Below the pieces are notes generated by a model. The model saw only the letters and a list, made by a program, of their open reading frames with translations, was not told the origin of the DNA and ran no database searches. From Thiotrichaceae bacterium (GTDB lineage Bacteria > Pseudomonadota > Gammaproteobacteria > Thiotrichales > Thiotrichaceae): a stretch of DNA of 54,458 nucleotides. Position 1 is the first letter of the stretch, and each line of letters begins with the position of its first letter. Shown here one piece after another: positions 44,036-52,981 of this stretch. The position numbers and the translations under genes were made by a program. The stretch covers positions 1 through 54,458 of the forward strand of contig JAGLEV010000055.1 of the NCBI GenBank assembly GCA_023144895.1. Direction: 5' to 3'.

Positions 44036-45137
44036 TATTATTATTCCTTAGTTGATTTATAGTGAGGTTGTCTAGTAAATATTCTGATAATCTTAGGAAG
44101 TCATCACGAGGGTGACAACGACCACCAATAGTTTTAAAAGCTAAATCGGGTTCACTTCCCCATTTTTTTAATATAGTACTCTCTCTAATACTGACTTCTT
44201 CTGGATCAAGAATGATACATTTTTCATCTGTATGTTGAGAAAGTATATACTTAACTGATCTCAATCTATCAAGCTCTTTAGCTGTTGGTTTATTATATTT
44301 ATTTAAGAGTATAAATATATCTGCTACTTTATTTATTTCTCTTATTTGTTTTATTGTCCTCAATAAAACTTCAGCATTATTTCCTATATCCAATGGGGAA
44401 CTCAATGAAGTAGGAATAATAAAACTCTCTGTTTTTTCAAATAATCTAGATTTATTTCTCTCAATGGCAGGAGAACAGTCAAAAATAGTAATGGATTCAT
44501 TACTATTTAAACTTTCATTCCAGCCACCTATTTTTAAAACCTCTATTTTACTATTTTTACCCGTTCTTGAGTTAGGTACGATAGCAGTATCACCCGTTAG
44601 ACCATATAGGTTTTCTTCTGGATCTCCATCAACAATATTGACTCGGTATCCTGACAATGCAAAAGCCCCAGCCAAATGAGCAGAAACTATGGTTTTACCC
44701 ACTCCACCCTTTGCTGTAAAAATAGAGATATAATGTGGCTTTGTCGGCTCTATAGGTTCTAGAGGTTGTTTGTTCCCCATGTAATCCCAAACAATTTGAC
44801 GAGAGGAAAAATGCCCCATTTGAAAATTCTTTAATTTTTGAGTTCTTATTGCAGTAAGAGCAGCAACACTAAAGCCCGTTGCAGAGATAATAGCACCATA
44901 CTTATAATCACTAGTCTCCATAAAATCTCTAAATTTCAATACGGCACTAATTGGAAGCTTATTTTTATAATTTTTAACCTGAACAGCAATAGTCATTCCA
45001 TTTTTTGTTGCTAATAAATCATAACCAGGCTCATTTTGTTTAGAGTTCAATTGAACATCAAATCCCATTCTTTGATATTCCATTCCAATGACTTTTTCAA
45101 AATCGAATGCATTATCAAAAACAACTGAAGCGCTCAT
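43971..45137 (-). CDS. Mrr-like nuclease domain fused to ParA-type ATPase
   Basis: The 388-residue protein has two parts. Residues 1-118 match the Mrr-type restriction endonuclease fold: Glu20 in the first helix, GYDLLA with Asp40, and AVQVKNYK with Gln53 and Lys55, the expected D-(x12)-QxK site. Residues 134-360 are a ParA/MinD-like ATPase: deviant Walker A KGGVGKT (143-149), VDGDPE (Asp170, Asp172) and FDCSP (Asp220). The nuclease would cleave or bind DNA and the ATPase would provide ATP-driven dimerisation on DNA. The gene is AT-richer than its neighbours and preceded by a perfect palindrome. Neither a classic ParB nor a methylase is adjacent. Defence or segregation are both possible. Confidence 0.8.
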   Translation of the reverse strand: MSASVVFDNAFDFEKVIGMEYQRMGFDVQLNSKQNEPGYDLLATKNGMTIAVQVKNYKNKLPISAVLKFRDFMETSDYKYGAIISATGFSVAALTAIRTQKLKNFQMGHFSSRQIVWDYMGNKQPLEPIEPTKPHYISIFTAKGGVGKTIVSAHLAGAFALSGYRVNIVDGDPEENLYGLTGDTAIVPNSRTGKNSKIEVLKIGGWNESLNSNESITIFDCSPAIERNKSRLFEKTESFIIPTSLSSPLDIGNNAEVLLRTIKQIREINKVADIFILLNKYNKPTAKELDRLRSVKYILSQHTDEKCIILDPEEVSIRESTILKKWGSEPDLAFKTIGGRCHPRDDFLRLSEYLLDNLTINQLRNNNNDTSERDNIIRCGKEKEPVTS

Positions 45138-45167
45138 GTATTATTACCTATTGGAAATATTATTTTT

Positions 45168-45186
45168 TTGCTAATATTATTAGCAA
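45168..45186. promoter_or_regulatory. Perfect 19-bp palindrome before the nuclease-ParA gene
   Basis: TTGCTAATATTATTAGCAA has 8-bp perfect arms around ATT, 31 bases before the start codon. A run of T precedes it on the plus strand and no T run follows in the direction of the cassette. It suits an operator or a parS-like site for one of the cassette proteins. Confidence 0.5.
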
Positions 45187-45283
45187 TATGATAGAAATTC
45201 AAAAAAACTTGACAAAAGGGGGCAGTAAAGAGTAAAGAAAGTAAGCTAACTAGCCGAATGTTGCTATTTCCTGTAACGTATTG

Positions 45284-45877
45284 ATGATGAAACCTTATGC
45301 TAAATCCTGTGAGCAAAACCAAGCGGTGATACTTGATGTCATTAAACCCTTATTAGCCAATAGCCAAACAGTATTAGAAATTGGTAGTGGCACAGGGCAA
45401 CATGCGGTGTATTTTAGTCAAGAAATACCTCATTTATACTGGCAAACCAGTGATTGTGTCGAACATCATGAAGGCATCCAGCAATGGATTGATGATGTTT
45501 ATAATGAAAAACTATTAGCTCCTATTGCACTCAATGTAGGTAAAAATAGGTGGCCCGCACACTGCTACAACACAATTTTCACAGCAAATACTTTGCACAT
45601 TATGAGTCATAAAGATGTTCTTGCCCTCTTTGCTCAACTTCCAACAAGCCTACAAGAGAAAGGTCAGTTTATTGTTTATGGGCCTTTTAACTATCATGGT
45701 CACTACACTAGCCAAAGTAATGAGCGCTTTGATGAATGGCTACATTCTCGTGATCCAGACAGTGGTATTAAAGATTTTGAATGGCTCAATGAATTAGCTG
45801 GGCAAGCGGGGTTGAAACTTACTGAGGACTATACAATGCCAGCTAATAATAGAATACTTTGCTGGCAGAAAGTTTAA
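45284..45877 (+). CDS. DUF938 SAM-dependent methyltransferase-like protein
   Basis: The 197-residue protein matches DUF938: MMKPYAKSCEQNQAVILDVI, the SAM-binding VLEIGSGTGQHAVYFSQ, and the late GPFNYHGHYTSQSNERFDEWL. The family has a class I methyltransferase fold; the substrate is unknown. ATG 45284 is chosen over TTG 45281; ribosome site is weak either way. It stands alone between the minus-strand cassette and the glycosidase-like gene. Confidence 0.85.
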   Translation: MMKPYAKSCEQNQAVILDVIKPLLANSQTVLEIGSGTGQHAVYFSQEIPHLYWQTSDCVEHHEGIQQWIDDVYNEKLLAPIALNVGKNRWPAHCYNTIFTANTLHIMSHKDVLALFAQLPTSLQEKGQFIVYGPFNYHGHYTSQSNERFDEWLHSRDPDSGIKDFEWLNELAGQAGLKLTEDYTMPANNRILCWQKV

Positions 45878-45890
45878 AGTTATATTTGCT

Positions 45891-45911
45891 GGACTGAAGT
45901 CCAACCTACAG
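45891..45911. repeat. REP-like short palindromic repeat
   Basis: GGACTGAAGTCCAACCTACAG contains the palindrome TGGACT-GA-AGTCCA (starting one base earlier). Similar short sequences occur at 17960 and around 50105-50157. Confidence 0.4.
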
Positions 45912-46098
45912 TTCCAGTCGTCATATCAAAGATTTCACTCTCCACAGACTCAAGCTCTTTCTCAAAAGGTCAAAATATTCTTCGACCATGAGTTGCTTAT
46001 TTTTATCCAGACTTTCAGCAGTAGCAAACTAACCGCCATAAACATGTTGTTATCTTTTATCATAACAACATGTTTAACCTTCACTGATATCGATGAAA

Positions 46099-48690
46099 TT
46101 AGTTCACTAGGACTAAACGCCCAAAGTGTTGAGGGCTTTTCCACGCTTTATCCTGAGTTGCATTCCAAGCCAGCTTACCATCACGATGACCTCCATCATC
46201 ATCATCATTGACTTGAATATCAATACCAATACTTTGCCCCGTTCTAGGACGTACACCTAAAATAGACCATGGAATTGATGCCTCTAAAACATAACCATCG
46301 TGTGTTTTAATCATCTTGTGTCGTACACCCGTAATATTTTTACGTGGTGAGTTTTTGCCTAAACCAATGCCATAATCCTTCCAGCGAAACATAAACTGGA
46401 AATCATTTTTACCATCATAGCTTGCTGTTCGGCTACCATCAGCATCAATAAAGATCTCAATAGAATCATCACCCCAAGGTTGCTGAGAATCTTTAATAAA
46501 ATAATCATCCGTCACATCGACACGAAGATGTAAGCTCTTAGCATCCCAATGAGCCTGCCAAGCAGCCGCTAAATCATTACTGTCTTGGATGCGCCCACTA
46601 ATTGCCTTCATTAAGCGCATCTCTGATTGTGGTGAGAATATTCTCTGAGGATTACGCACCCGTCCAATCGGCTGTTCATTCCCAGTTAAACGACTTGGGC
46701 GAACAACCACTCTACGCTTTGTCGTACTGACCTTAACTATTTGTGGACGATAAGCTTGCCGTGGTGCTGGAGCAGGTGCTGGAGGCGTATATGTCTGCCA
46801 TACTGCAGATCTTTTAGGCAATACAGGCTTTCTTGGCATAACCGCTGCAACCACTACAGGACGTGGTGCTGGTCGTACTGACCGACCTGGCAACCTTATC
46901 GACATCAAAGGATCAGCAGCAGGTAACGGGTACGCAACAGGAAGTGGTCGCGCTGCTGGAATCGGTCTAACTCTTCCAGCTAAAACAATACCTGGCTTAC
47001 TCTTAACCACATCAGCAGATACAACACCTTGAGAACTTTTGCTTCCCGTCCGACAGCCTGCCCACCAACAAGGGGACATGCGATTAAATGCCATTAATGC
47101 TTGATATTTAGGTGCTTCTTTAGAGGGCTGAGTAATATATTCTTTAATTCCCCAGCTACCTAACCAAGTATTGATACGGGGTGAAGAGAAGGCAACAAAA
47201 GTCTCTCCACCTGCATCCTTCCAGCCTTTTAAAAAGCTAAAATACAAAGCCGCCATGCGACGATCTTTATTAGCAAAAATCAAATGACGATTAGGTCCTT
47301 CATTCACACTATGCGTTTTATAAGCAACCAGATGCTGCCCCCCTTCATAAGCAATTAAGCTCACGCCATATTTTTTTGCTACCTTTGCCTGCATACGTAC
47401 CGTCTTTAAGATACTTGGCACAGAGTAACGATTTTTAGGATCTTTAAGTCGCTGAAATATTTCATTAACACTGCGAACCTTACGAATAGTTTTTTGATCA
47501 ATATAAAAATAGGGAGCAACCGCTAAAGCATCAACATATTTATAAGCATTTTCAAAACCTAATAAAGTATTTGATAAACGCTTATTCGTTGTCATTGCAC
47601 CCATCACCCGAATAATATTTTTAGTTGAACCGTAAACATCTTCCCATATTTTAAAGATCTCGACACTACGACGAGAATAGAATTTATAACCTGCCACATC
47701 TTTGTGTCTATCAAGACGTGCTTTTAAACCCATTTTCTTCATATAATGGGCTTGAGTAAAAATACCATTCCATGCTTCATTGGTATATTCAACATAAGGT
47801 TTAAGACCTGTCTTTAAGTGTTCTTTAACGTATTTCGCATAATTGTAAACAAAACTATTATCGGCACGATGTGGCAAATTAAACCATGGGTTTGCATTAA
47901 GAATATTTGCCAACTCAACCATAACCTCCAAGGGCACACCACGTACACCCTCTTTACCACCCCATGTCGACTGAGATGTATTAGGACGATTCTGCCATCG
48001 CATTAAACCATTACGTGTAATACCTGACATATTCATAAAGCGAATCACCTTAAAATCTTTCATAAAGTTTAAGTAGTCTGGATTAAACGTTATATGCTTG
48101 TGGTAGCGCTCAAAGGACAAATACTTTTTTGTTTTGCAATGATGTTTACTAGGAACTCGTCTAAACTTATTTCCTGCACAAATCCCTCCTGGCATTAAGA
48201 TTTGTAAATGACGAATATGATTTTTAGGATTTGTTTCCATGATAATAACAGAGGCACTAATACGACCATTTTTACCTGGCTTAATACGAATAATATCACG
48301 ACCTTTACTATGTTTTACTAGCTTGGCATCAACACCATAACGTAACTTTCCCTCACCATCATAAAGTACAGTATACAAACCCGTTGGAATAGTATTAGCA
48401 GGTAAATTGCTAATAAAACGTGTCCCTGCTTGACCACCGTGTAAATTTTTAGGCCAACCATTATTATCATAAGTAATTTTGCCCTTGGTTAGCCAAGGGC
48501 GCGCATGTTCAAAAGGTAATGATAGTTTAAATAGATCGACAAAAGGAACACTGGCATCGATATCCATTGCTTCATTGGTATTCATACCTAATGCAGAGGC
48601 AACATTGGGAGAAGCAGCATAACTGCTTACAAGCATACTGTTGACAGCCAACAACATAACGGCACTTAACACTCTTGTTATTATTTTCAT
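46099..48690 (-). CDS. Secreted glycosidase-like protein with C-terminal CBM9-like domain
   Basis: The 863-residue protein has a Sec signal (cleavage near SYA-ASP, residue 26), a strand-rich N-terminal region, a TIM-barrel-like region (about 200-540) with candidate acid/base Glu305 in YTNEAWNG and candidate nucleophile Glu449 in AYEGGQH (spacing and contexts fit clan GH-A enzymes), a long Pro/Ala/Arg-rich linker (about 565-680), and a C-terminal CBM9-like domain (about 690-863: WDAKSLHLRVDVTDDYF, DSIEIFIDADGSR, ASIPWSIL). It would bind and cut a polysaccharide outside the cell. The substrate is unknown. It is a single gene on the minus strand. Confidence 0.75.
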   Translation of the reverse strand: MKIITRVLSAVMLLAVNSMLVSSYAASPNVASALGMNTNEAMDIDASVPFVDLFKLSLPFEHARPWLTKGKITYDNNGWPKNLHGGQAGTRFISNLPANTIPTGLYTVLYDGEGKLRYGVDAKLVKHSKGRDIIRIKPGKNGRISASVIIMETNPKNHIRHLQILMPGGICAGNKFRRVPSKHHCKTKKYLSFERYHKHITFNPDYLNFMKDFKVIRFMNMSGITRNGLMRWQNRPNTSQSTWGGKEGVRGVPLEVMVELANILNANPWFNLPHRADNSFVYNYAKYVKEHLKTGLKPYVEYTNEAWNGIFTQAHYMKKMGLKARLDRHKDVAGYKFYSRRSVEIFKIWEDVYGSTKNIIRVMGAMTTNKRLSNTLLGFENAYKYVDALAVAPYFYIDQKTIRKVRSVNEIFQRLKDPKNRYSVPSILKTVRMQAKVAKKYGVSLIAYEGGQHLVAYKTHSVNEGPNRHLIFANKDRRMAALYFSFLKGWKDAGGETFVAFSSPRINTWLGSWGIKEYITQPSKEAPKYQALMAFNRMSPCWWAGCRTGSKSSQGVVSADVVKSKPGIVLAGRVRPIPAARPLPVAYPLPAADPLMSIRLPGRSVRPAPRPVVVAAVMPRKPVLPKRSAVWQTYTPPAPAPAPRQAYRPQIVKVSTTKRRVVVRPSRLTGNEQPIGRVRNPQRIFSPQSEMRLMKAISGRIQDSNDLAAAWQAHWDAKSLHLRVDVTDDYFIKDSQQPWGDDSIEIFIDADGSRTASYDGKNDFQFMFRWKDYGIGLGKNSPRKNITGVRHKMIKTHDGYVLEASIPWSILGVRPRTGQSIGIDIQVNDDDDGGHRDGKLAWNATQDKAWKSPQHFGRLVLVN

Positions 48691-48720
48691 AAGATTACCG
48701 AAGACTTTTTTAAGCCCTAG

Positions 48721-48755
48721 TTATTATTATTATTGTTATTGTTATTATTATTTAT
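48721..48755. repeat. Trinucleotide repeat in the glycosidase gene leader
   Basis: A run of TTA and TTG triplets lies 31 bases before the start codon of the secreted glycosidase gene (minus strand). Changes in its length could alter promoter or leader spacing. The rest of the 48756-49055 gap shows no other structure. Confidence 0.6.
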
Positions 48756-49055
48756 CAGTAACCATCAAGAATACATTGGACTATTCATGAAGATTTATTT
48801 TAGAGAGGGGATATCTCTTTATATTTTAGCCCTAGCCTAGTTATTTCAAGTCTTAAAAATAGCAGCGACTTGACTAGCTATTCGTCATTCTAAGGTAATT
48901 TGTATTAGCGCATTTAATTATCAGACCGTTGGTGAAAGTATTTATTACAATTCTCACACTCTGAAAGTGGTAAAAGCTTTGCCTACAGGTATAATCGCCA
49001 GCTAGTGAGAGCAGACCCCGTCATGCTCTTTTGAGATTTCTTTAAAGGAACAAGC

Positions 49056-50033
49056 ATGAGCCTAAGTGAAGACTGCAAAGATACAAGTTGCACAATGCCC
49101 GACATTGCCAATGAACCCCATCAGGGACCCAATGCCAAACTCAATTGGGTTGGGATGAGTGGAATAGAAGTTCCTGTCTTTATGATTAATGGAGCCAATG
49201 AAAAAATTCAAATGGTCTCCAAGGTGCAGGCTTATGTCAACCTCATTGACCCTAAAAGTAAAGGCATTCACATGTCTCGCCTCTACCTAACCGTTGATCA
49301 AAAGCTAGGAATGGGAGTGCTTAGCCCTAGATTATTAAGTGAGATTGTTACTGACTTTACAGAATCACACAAAGACCTCAGTACGAATGCTTATCTAGAA
49401 TGCCGACTAGAGTTTTTTGAACGTAGACATTCATTAATTAGTGAAAACACAGGCTGGAAGAGTTATCCATTTCGAGTCATTACCGCAATTCGTGATGGTG
49501 ATCTGAGCACTGAAATTTCACTACAAATCCCTTATTCCTCCACCTGCCCTTGTTCCGCTGCACTTGCACGACAGTTAATTCAGAAAGGTTTTTCAAAGCA
49601 ATTTTCCATTGATGGTGATGTTGATGGCAAAGCCGTTCATGACTGGCTAGGAACAGTTGAAGGTATTAGCGCCACACCACACAGCCAACGCAGTGTGGCT
49701 CAAGTACGTGTTAAGCTCGACTCATCGCTCAATGAGCTACCTATTTCTCGCTTAATTGATGAAATTGAAGATGCCTTACAAACCCCTGTTCAAGCCGCTG
49801 TTAAGCGTGAAGATGAACAAGAGTTTGCTCGTCTTAATGCCGCTAACCTTATGTTCTGTGAAGATGCGGCTAGACGTATTCATGCCAAGCTAGATAAAGA
49901 CAACACACTGAATGATTTCTGGGTACGTATTAATCACATGGAAAGCCTGCACCCCCATGATGCGGTCGCTATTGTCACTAAAGGCATTAAAAATGGCTAT
50001 CGTGACGACCCACGTGAATTTCCAACTCACTAA
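49056..50033 (+). CDS. folE2: GTP cyclohydrolase I, FolE2 type
   Basis: FolE2 converts GTP to dihydroneopterin triphosphate at the start of folate and queuosine synthesis, replacing FolE with a different metal use. The 325-residue protein shows NWVGMSGIEVPV, the SSTCPCSAALAR metal-site Cys region (Cys164, Cys166) and LHPHDAVA near the C-terminus. AAAGGAAC precedes the ATG. No Zur-type operator was recognised upstream. Confidence 0.95.
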   Translation: MSLSEDCKDTSCTMPDIANEPHQGPNAKLNWVGMSGIEVPVFMINGANEKIQMVSKVQAYVNLIDPKSKGIHMSRLYLTVDQKLGMGVLSPRLLSEIVTDFTESHKDLSTNAYLECRLEFFERRHSLISENTGWKSYPFRVITAIRDGDLSTEISLQIPYSSTCPCSAALARQLIQKGFSKQFSIDGDVDGKAVHDWLGTVEGISATPHSQRSVAQVRVKLDSSLNELPISRLIDEIEDALQTPVQAAVKREDEQEFARLNAANLMFCEDAARRIHAKLDKDNTLNDFWVRINHMESLHPHDAVAIVTKGIKNGYRDDPREFPTH

Positions 50034-50104
50034 GGGATGAAAATTCAATAACCTCACTCCTAATCTGGAAGGTCTGCCCTACAGATGATAGAAATTTAGA
50101 TTAA

Positions 50105-50157
50105 ATGCTAGAGTGAACTTTAGTCCATCATTTGACAGACTAAAGTTTGTCCTACCG
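50105..50157. repeat. REP-like inverted pair between folE2 and ubiD
   Basis: ACTTTAGTC (50117-50125) and GACTAAAGT (50138-50146) form a 9-bp stem. The flanks read GGACTAAAGTTCACTC on one strand and AGACTAAAGTTTGTCCTACCG on the other, resembling the repeats at 17960 and 45891. A further weaker copy (CTGGAAGGTCTGCCCTACAG) lies at about 50065-50083. Confidence 0.45.
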
Positions 50158-50174
50158 TAATAGAAATTTATTAT

Positions 50175-51638
50175 ATGAAATATAAAGACCTTCGTGATTT
50201 TCTCGATCAGCTTGAAAAACAAGGTGAACTTAAACGTATTACTGCGGAGGTTGATCCTATATTGGAAATGACTGAAATTTCTGATCGGGTATTGCGAGCT
50301 AAAGGCCCTGCTTTATTATTTGAAAACCCCAAGGGCTATAAGACACCAGTATTAACTAACCTATTCGGCACTCCCAAGCGTGTCGCAATGGGTATGGGAG
50401 AAGAAAACACTGAAGCTTTACGTGAAGTTGGCAAGTTACTCGCCTTATTGAAGCAACCAGAGCCTCCCAAGGGCTTTAAAGATGCACTCAATAGTGCGCC
50501 TATCTTTCGTAAAGTCTTAGATATGGCACCGAAAAAACGCAAGAAAGCGCCTTGCCAACAAGTCATTATCGAAAAAGATCAAGTGGATTTAAATAAGATT
50601 CCGATTCAAACCTGTTGGCCTGGTGATATTGCCCCTCTGATTACTTGGGGATTAGTCATTACACGAGGCACACAACAAACTCGCCAAAACTTAGGCATTT
50701 ACCGCCAGCAAGTCATTGGTAAAAATCGTTTGATTATGCGCTGGTTATCGCATCGTGGTGGCGCCTTAGATTTTCAAGATTGGCAAAAGAAACATCCGAA
50801 AGAACCCTTCCCTATTGCCGTTGCCCTAGGTGCTGATCCTGCAACTATTTTGGCAGCCGTTACTCCTGTGCCAGATACTTTATCAGAATATGCCTTTGCG
50901 GGCTTGCTACGAGGCTCACGCACTGAAGTAGTAAACTGCTTACTCTCTGACCTGCAAGCCCCTGCATCCGCAGAATATGTCTTAGAAGGCTATATATATC
51001 CTGATGATATGGCAAATGAAGGTCCTTATGGTGATCACACAGGTTATTATAATGAAGTAGAATCATTTCCTGTCTTCACAGTAGAAAAAATCACTCATCG
51101 CAAAGACCCAATCTATCACAGCACCTATACAGGACGACCTCCTGATGAGCCCGCTATCTTGGGATTAGCACTAAATGAGGTCTTTATTCCTATTTTACAA
51201 AAACAATTCCCTGAAATTGTTGATTTCTACCTGCCCCCCGAAGGATGCTCTTATCGTATGGCGATTGTGAGTATGAAGAAACAATATCCTGGACATGCCA
51301 AACGGGTCATGATGGGTGTTTGGTCATTCTTACGTCAGTTTATGTATACCAAATTTGTGATTGTGGTAGATGACGATATTAATACTCGTGACTGGAATGA
51401 TGTGATTTGGGCAATGACTACCCGTATGGACCCTGCCCGCGATACAATGATGATTGAGTCCACTCCGATTGATTATTTAGACTTTGCCTCCCCTGTCTCT
51501 GGACTGGGGTCAAAAATGGGTATGGATGCGACGAATAAGTGGCAAGGTGAAACCACTCGTGAATGGGGTGAACCTATTGTCATGGATGATAACGTCAAGA
51601 AAAAGGTGGATAAACTTTGGGATGAATTGGGCTTGTAA
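50175..51638 (+). CDS. ubiD: UbiD, 3-polyprenyl-4-hydroxybenzoate decarboxylase
   Basis: UbiD removes the carboxyl group in ubiquinone synthesis using prenylated FMN made by UbiX. The 487-residue protein starts [22 protein letters not shown] and has the conserved [20 protein letters not shown], the [29 protein letters not shown], and the catalytic-region [16 protein letters not shown] with Glu. Length is that of the E. coli enzyme. No ubiX is in the window. Confidence 0.96.
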   Translation: MKYKDLRDFLDQLEKQGELKRITAEVDPILEMTEISDRVLRAKGPALLFENPKGYKTPVLTNLFGTPKRVAMGMGEENTEALREVGKLLALLKQPEPPKGFKDALNSAPIFRKVLDMAPKKRKKAPCQQVIIEKDQVDLNKIPIQTCWPGDIAPLITWGLVITRGTQQTRQNLGIYRQQVIGKNRLIMRWLSHRGGALDFQDWQKKHPKEPFPIAVALGADPATILAAVTPVPDTLSEYAFAGLLRGSRTEVVNCLLSDLQAPASAEYVLEGYIYPDDMANEGPYGDHTGYYNEVESFPVFTVEKITHRKDPIYHSTYTGRPPDEPAILGLALNEVFIPILQKQFPEIVDFYLPPEGCSYRMAIVSMKKQYPGHAKRVMMGVWSFLRQFMYTKFVIVVDDDINTRDWNDVIWAMTTRMDPARDTMMIESTPIDYLDFASPVSGLGSKMGMDATNKWQGETTREWGEPIVMDDNVKKKVDKLWDELGL

Positions 51639-51778
51639 ATCATTATATTCTTATCATTAGGGTGCTTTCTGTAATACAGGCGTATTGGTTTACTGATAGT
51701 GACACTATAAAGCCTCTTGTCTCGCCACAATTCTCACAATATAATCCAAAATAATCAACTTATTTTAAGGAGCCCCTC

Positions 51779-52981
51779 ATGGCTGTCAATTTTCAAGCTG
51801 CAACCTCTCTTTCAAGTATTGCGGGAATACATCTTGCTAGTGCAACAGCAGGCTTCTACAAAGATCGTAATGATGTTGTTTTATTAGAAATAGCAGACGG
51901 AGCAACCACCGCCGCTATTTTTACTAAGAATGCTTTTTGTGCCGCACCCGTCACATTATCAAAACAGCATTTAACATTAGCTAGCCCTCGTTTTTTACTC
52001 ATCAATGCAGGTAATGCCAATGCAGGTACAGGACAAGCAGGAATGGCGGCAGCCCAACAAAGTTGTGAAACAGTTGCTCAATATTTTAACTGTACACCAG
52101 AACAGGTTTTACCATTTTCTACAGGGGTCATAGGGCAATTATTACCCGCAACAAAATTCCAACCAGTGATGTCAACACTTGCCTCAAAACTGAGTGAAGA
52201 TCATTGGCTTGAAGCGGCAAAAAGCATTATGACAACGGATACTGTCTTAAAGGGTGCTAGTGAGACCGTTGAAATTAATGGCAGAACGGCCACCCTAACA
52301 GGGATTTGTAAAGGTTCTGGCATGATAAACCCTGATATGGCAACGCTACTAGCTTTTATTGCGACAGATGCTGAAATTGAAACGAATGTGCTCCAAGATA
52401 TGCTCCAAAGTGCTGCTACTGATTCATTCAATAGTATTACTGTGGATGGCGACACCTCAACCAATGATTCTTTAGTTTTCATTGCTACTGGAAAATCAAG
52501 CATAACGATTAAAGCGGAGAATATTGCTTTTCAAAAAGCATTAAATAAGCTCTGTCAGCATTTAGCACAAATGATTATTCGTGATGGTGAAGGTGCTACC
52601 AAGCTCATTACTATTGAGGTTGAACAAGCGACTAGCCGTGATGAAGCACGAGAAGTTGCTTATACTATTGCTCATTCTCCTCTAGTAAAAACGGCATTAT
52701 TTGCTAGTGATCCTAACTGGGGGCGTATTTTAGCGGCAATTGGACGGAGTAAAATCGACGCATTGGATATTAACAAAGTCAGTGTATGGCTCGGCAATAC
52801 AGCTTTACTTGAAGCAGGCGAGCCAGCAAGTGACTATACTGAAGAAAAAGGTCAGATAGAAATGAATAAAGAGGAAATCACAATTCGTGTAGCCCTTGCT
52901 AGAGGTAAACAATCAGCACGTATTTGGACTAATGATTTATCTTATGAATATATTAAAATCAATGCGGAGTATCGTAGCTAA
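51779..52981 (+). CDS. argJ: Glutamate N-acetyltransferase / N-acetylglutamate synthase (ArgJ)
   Basis: ArgJ transfers the acetyl group from N-acetylornithine to glutamate in arginine synthesis. The 400-residue precursor is self-cleaved before the nucleophile Thr189 in GSGMINPDMATLLAF. The start has a strong AAGGAGC ribosome site. NAGNANAGTG and SDPNWGRILAAIGRS are family motifs. It is followed with no gap by the Nudix-ThiE gene. Confidence 0.96.
   Translation: MAVNFQAATSLSSIAGIHLASATAGFYKDRNDVVLLEIADGATTAAIFTKNAFCAAPVTLSKQHLTLASPRFLLINAGNANAGTGQAGMAAAQQSCETVAQYFNCTPEQVLPFSTGVIGQLLPATKFQPVMSTLASKLSEDHWLEAAKSIMTTDTVLKGASETVEINGRTATLTGICKGSGMINPDMATLLAFIATDAEIETNVLQDMLQSAATDSFNSITVDGDTSTNDSLVFIATGKSSITIKAENIAFQKALNKLCQHLAQMIIRDGEGATKLITIEVEQATSRDEAREVAYTIAHSPLVKTALFASDPNWGRILAAIGRSKIDALDINKVSVWLGNTALLEAGEPASDYTEEKGQIEMNKEEITIRVALARGKQSARIWTNDLSYEYIKINAEYRS

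Noticed and set aside
45134-45322. 62-residue minus-strand ORF upstream of the nuclease-ParA gene
   Set aside because: It crosses the palindrome and the start of the DUF938 gene, and lacks a ribosome site and recognisable sequence.
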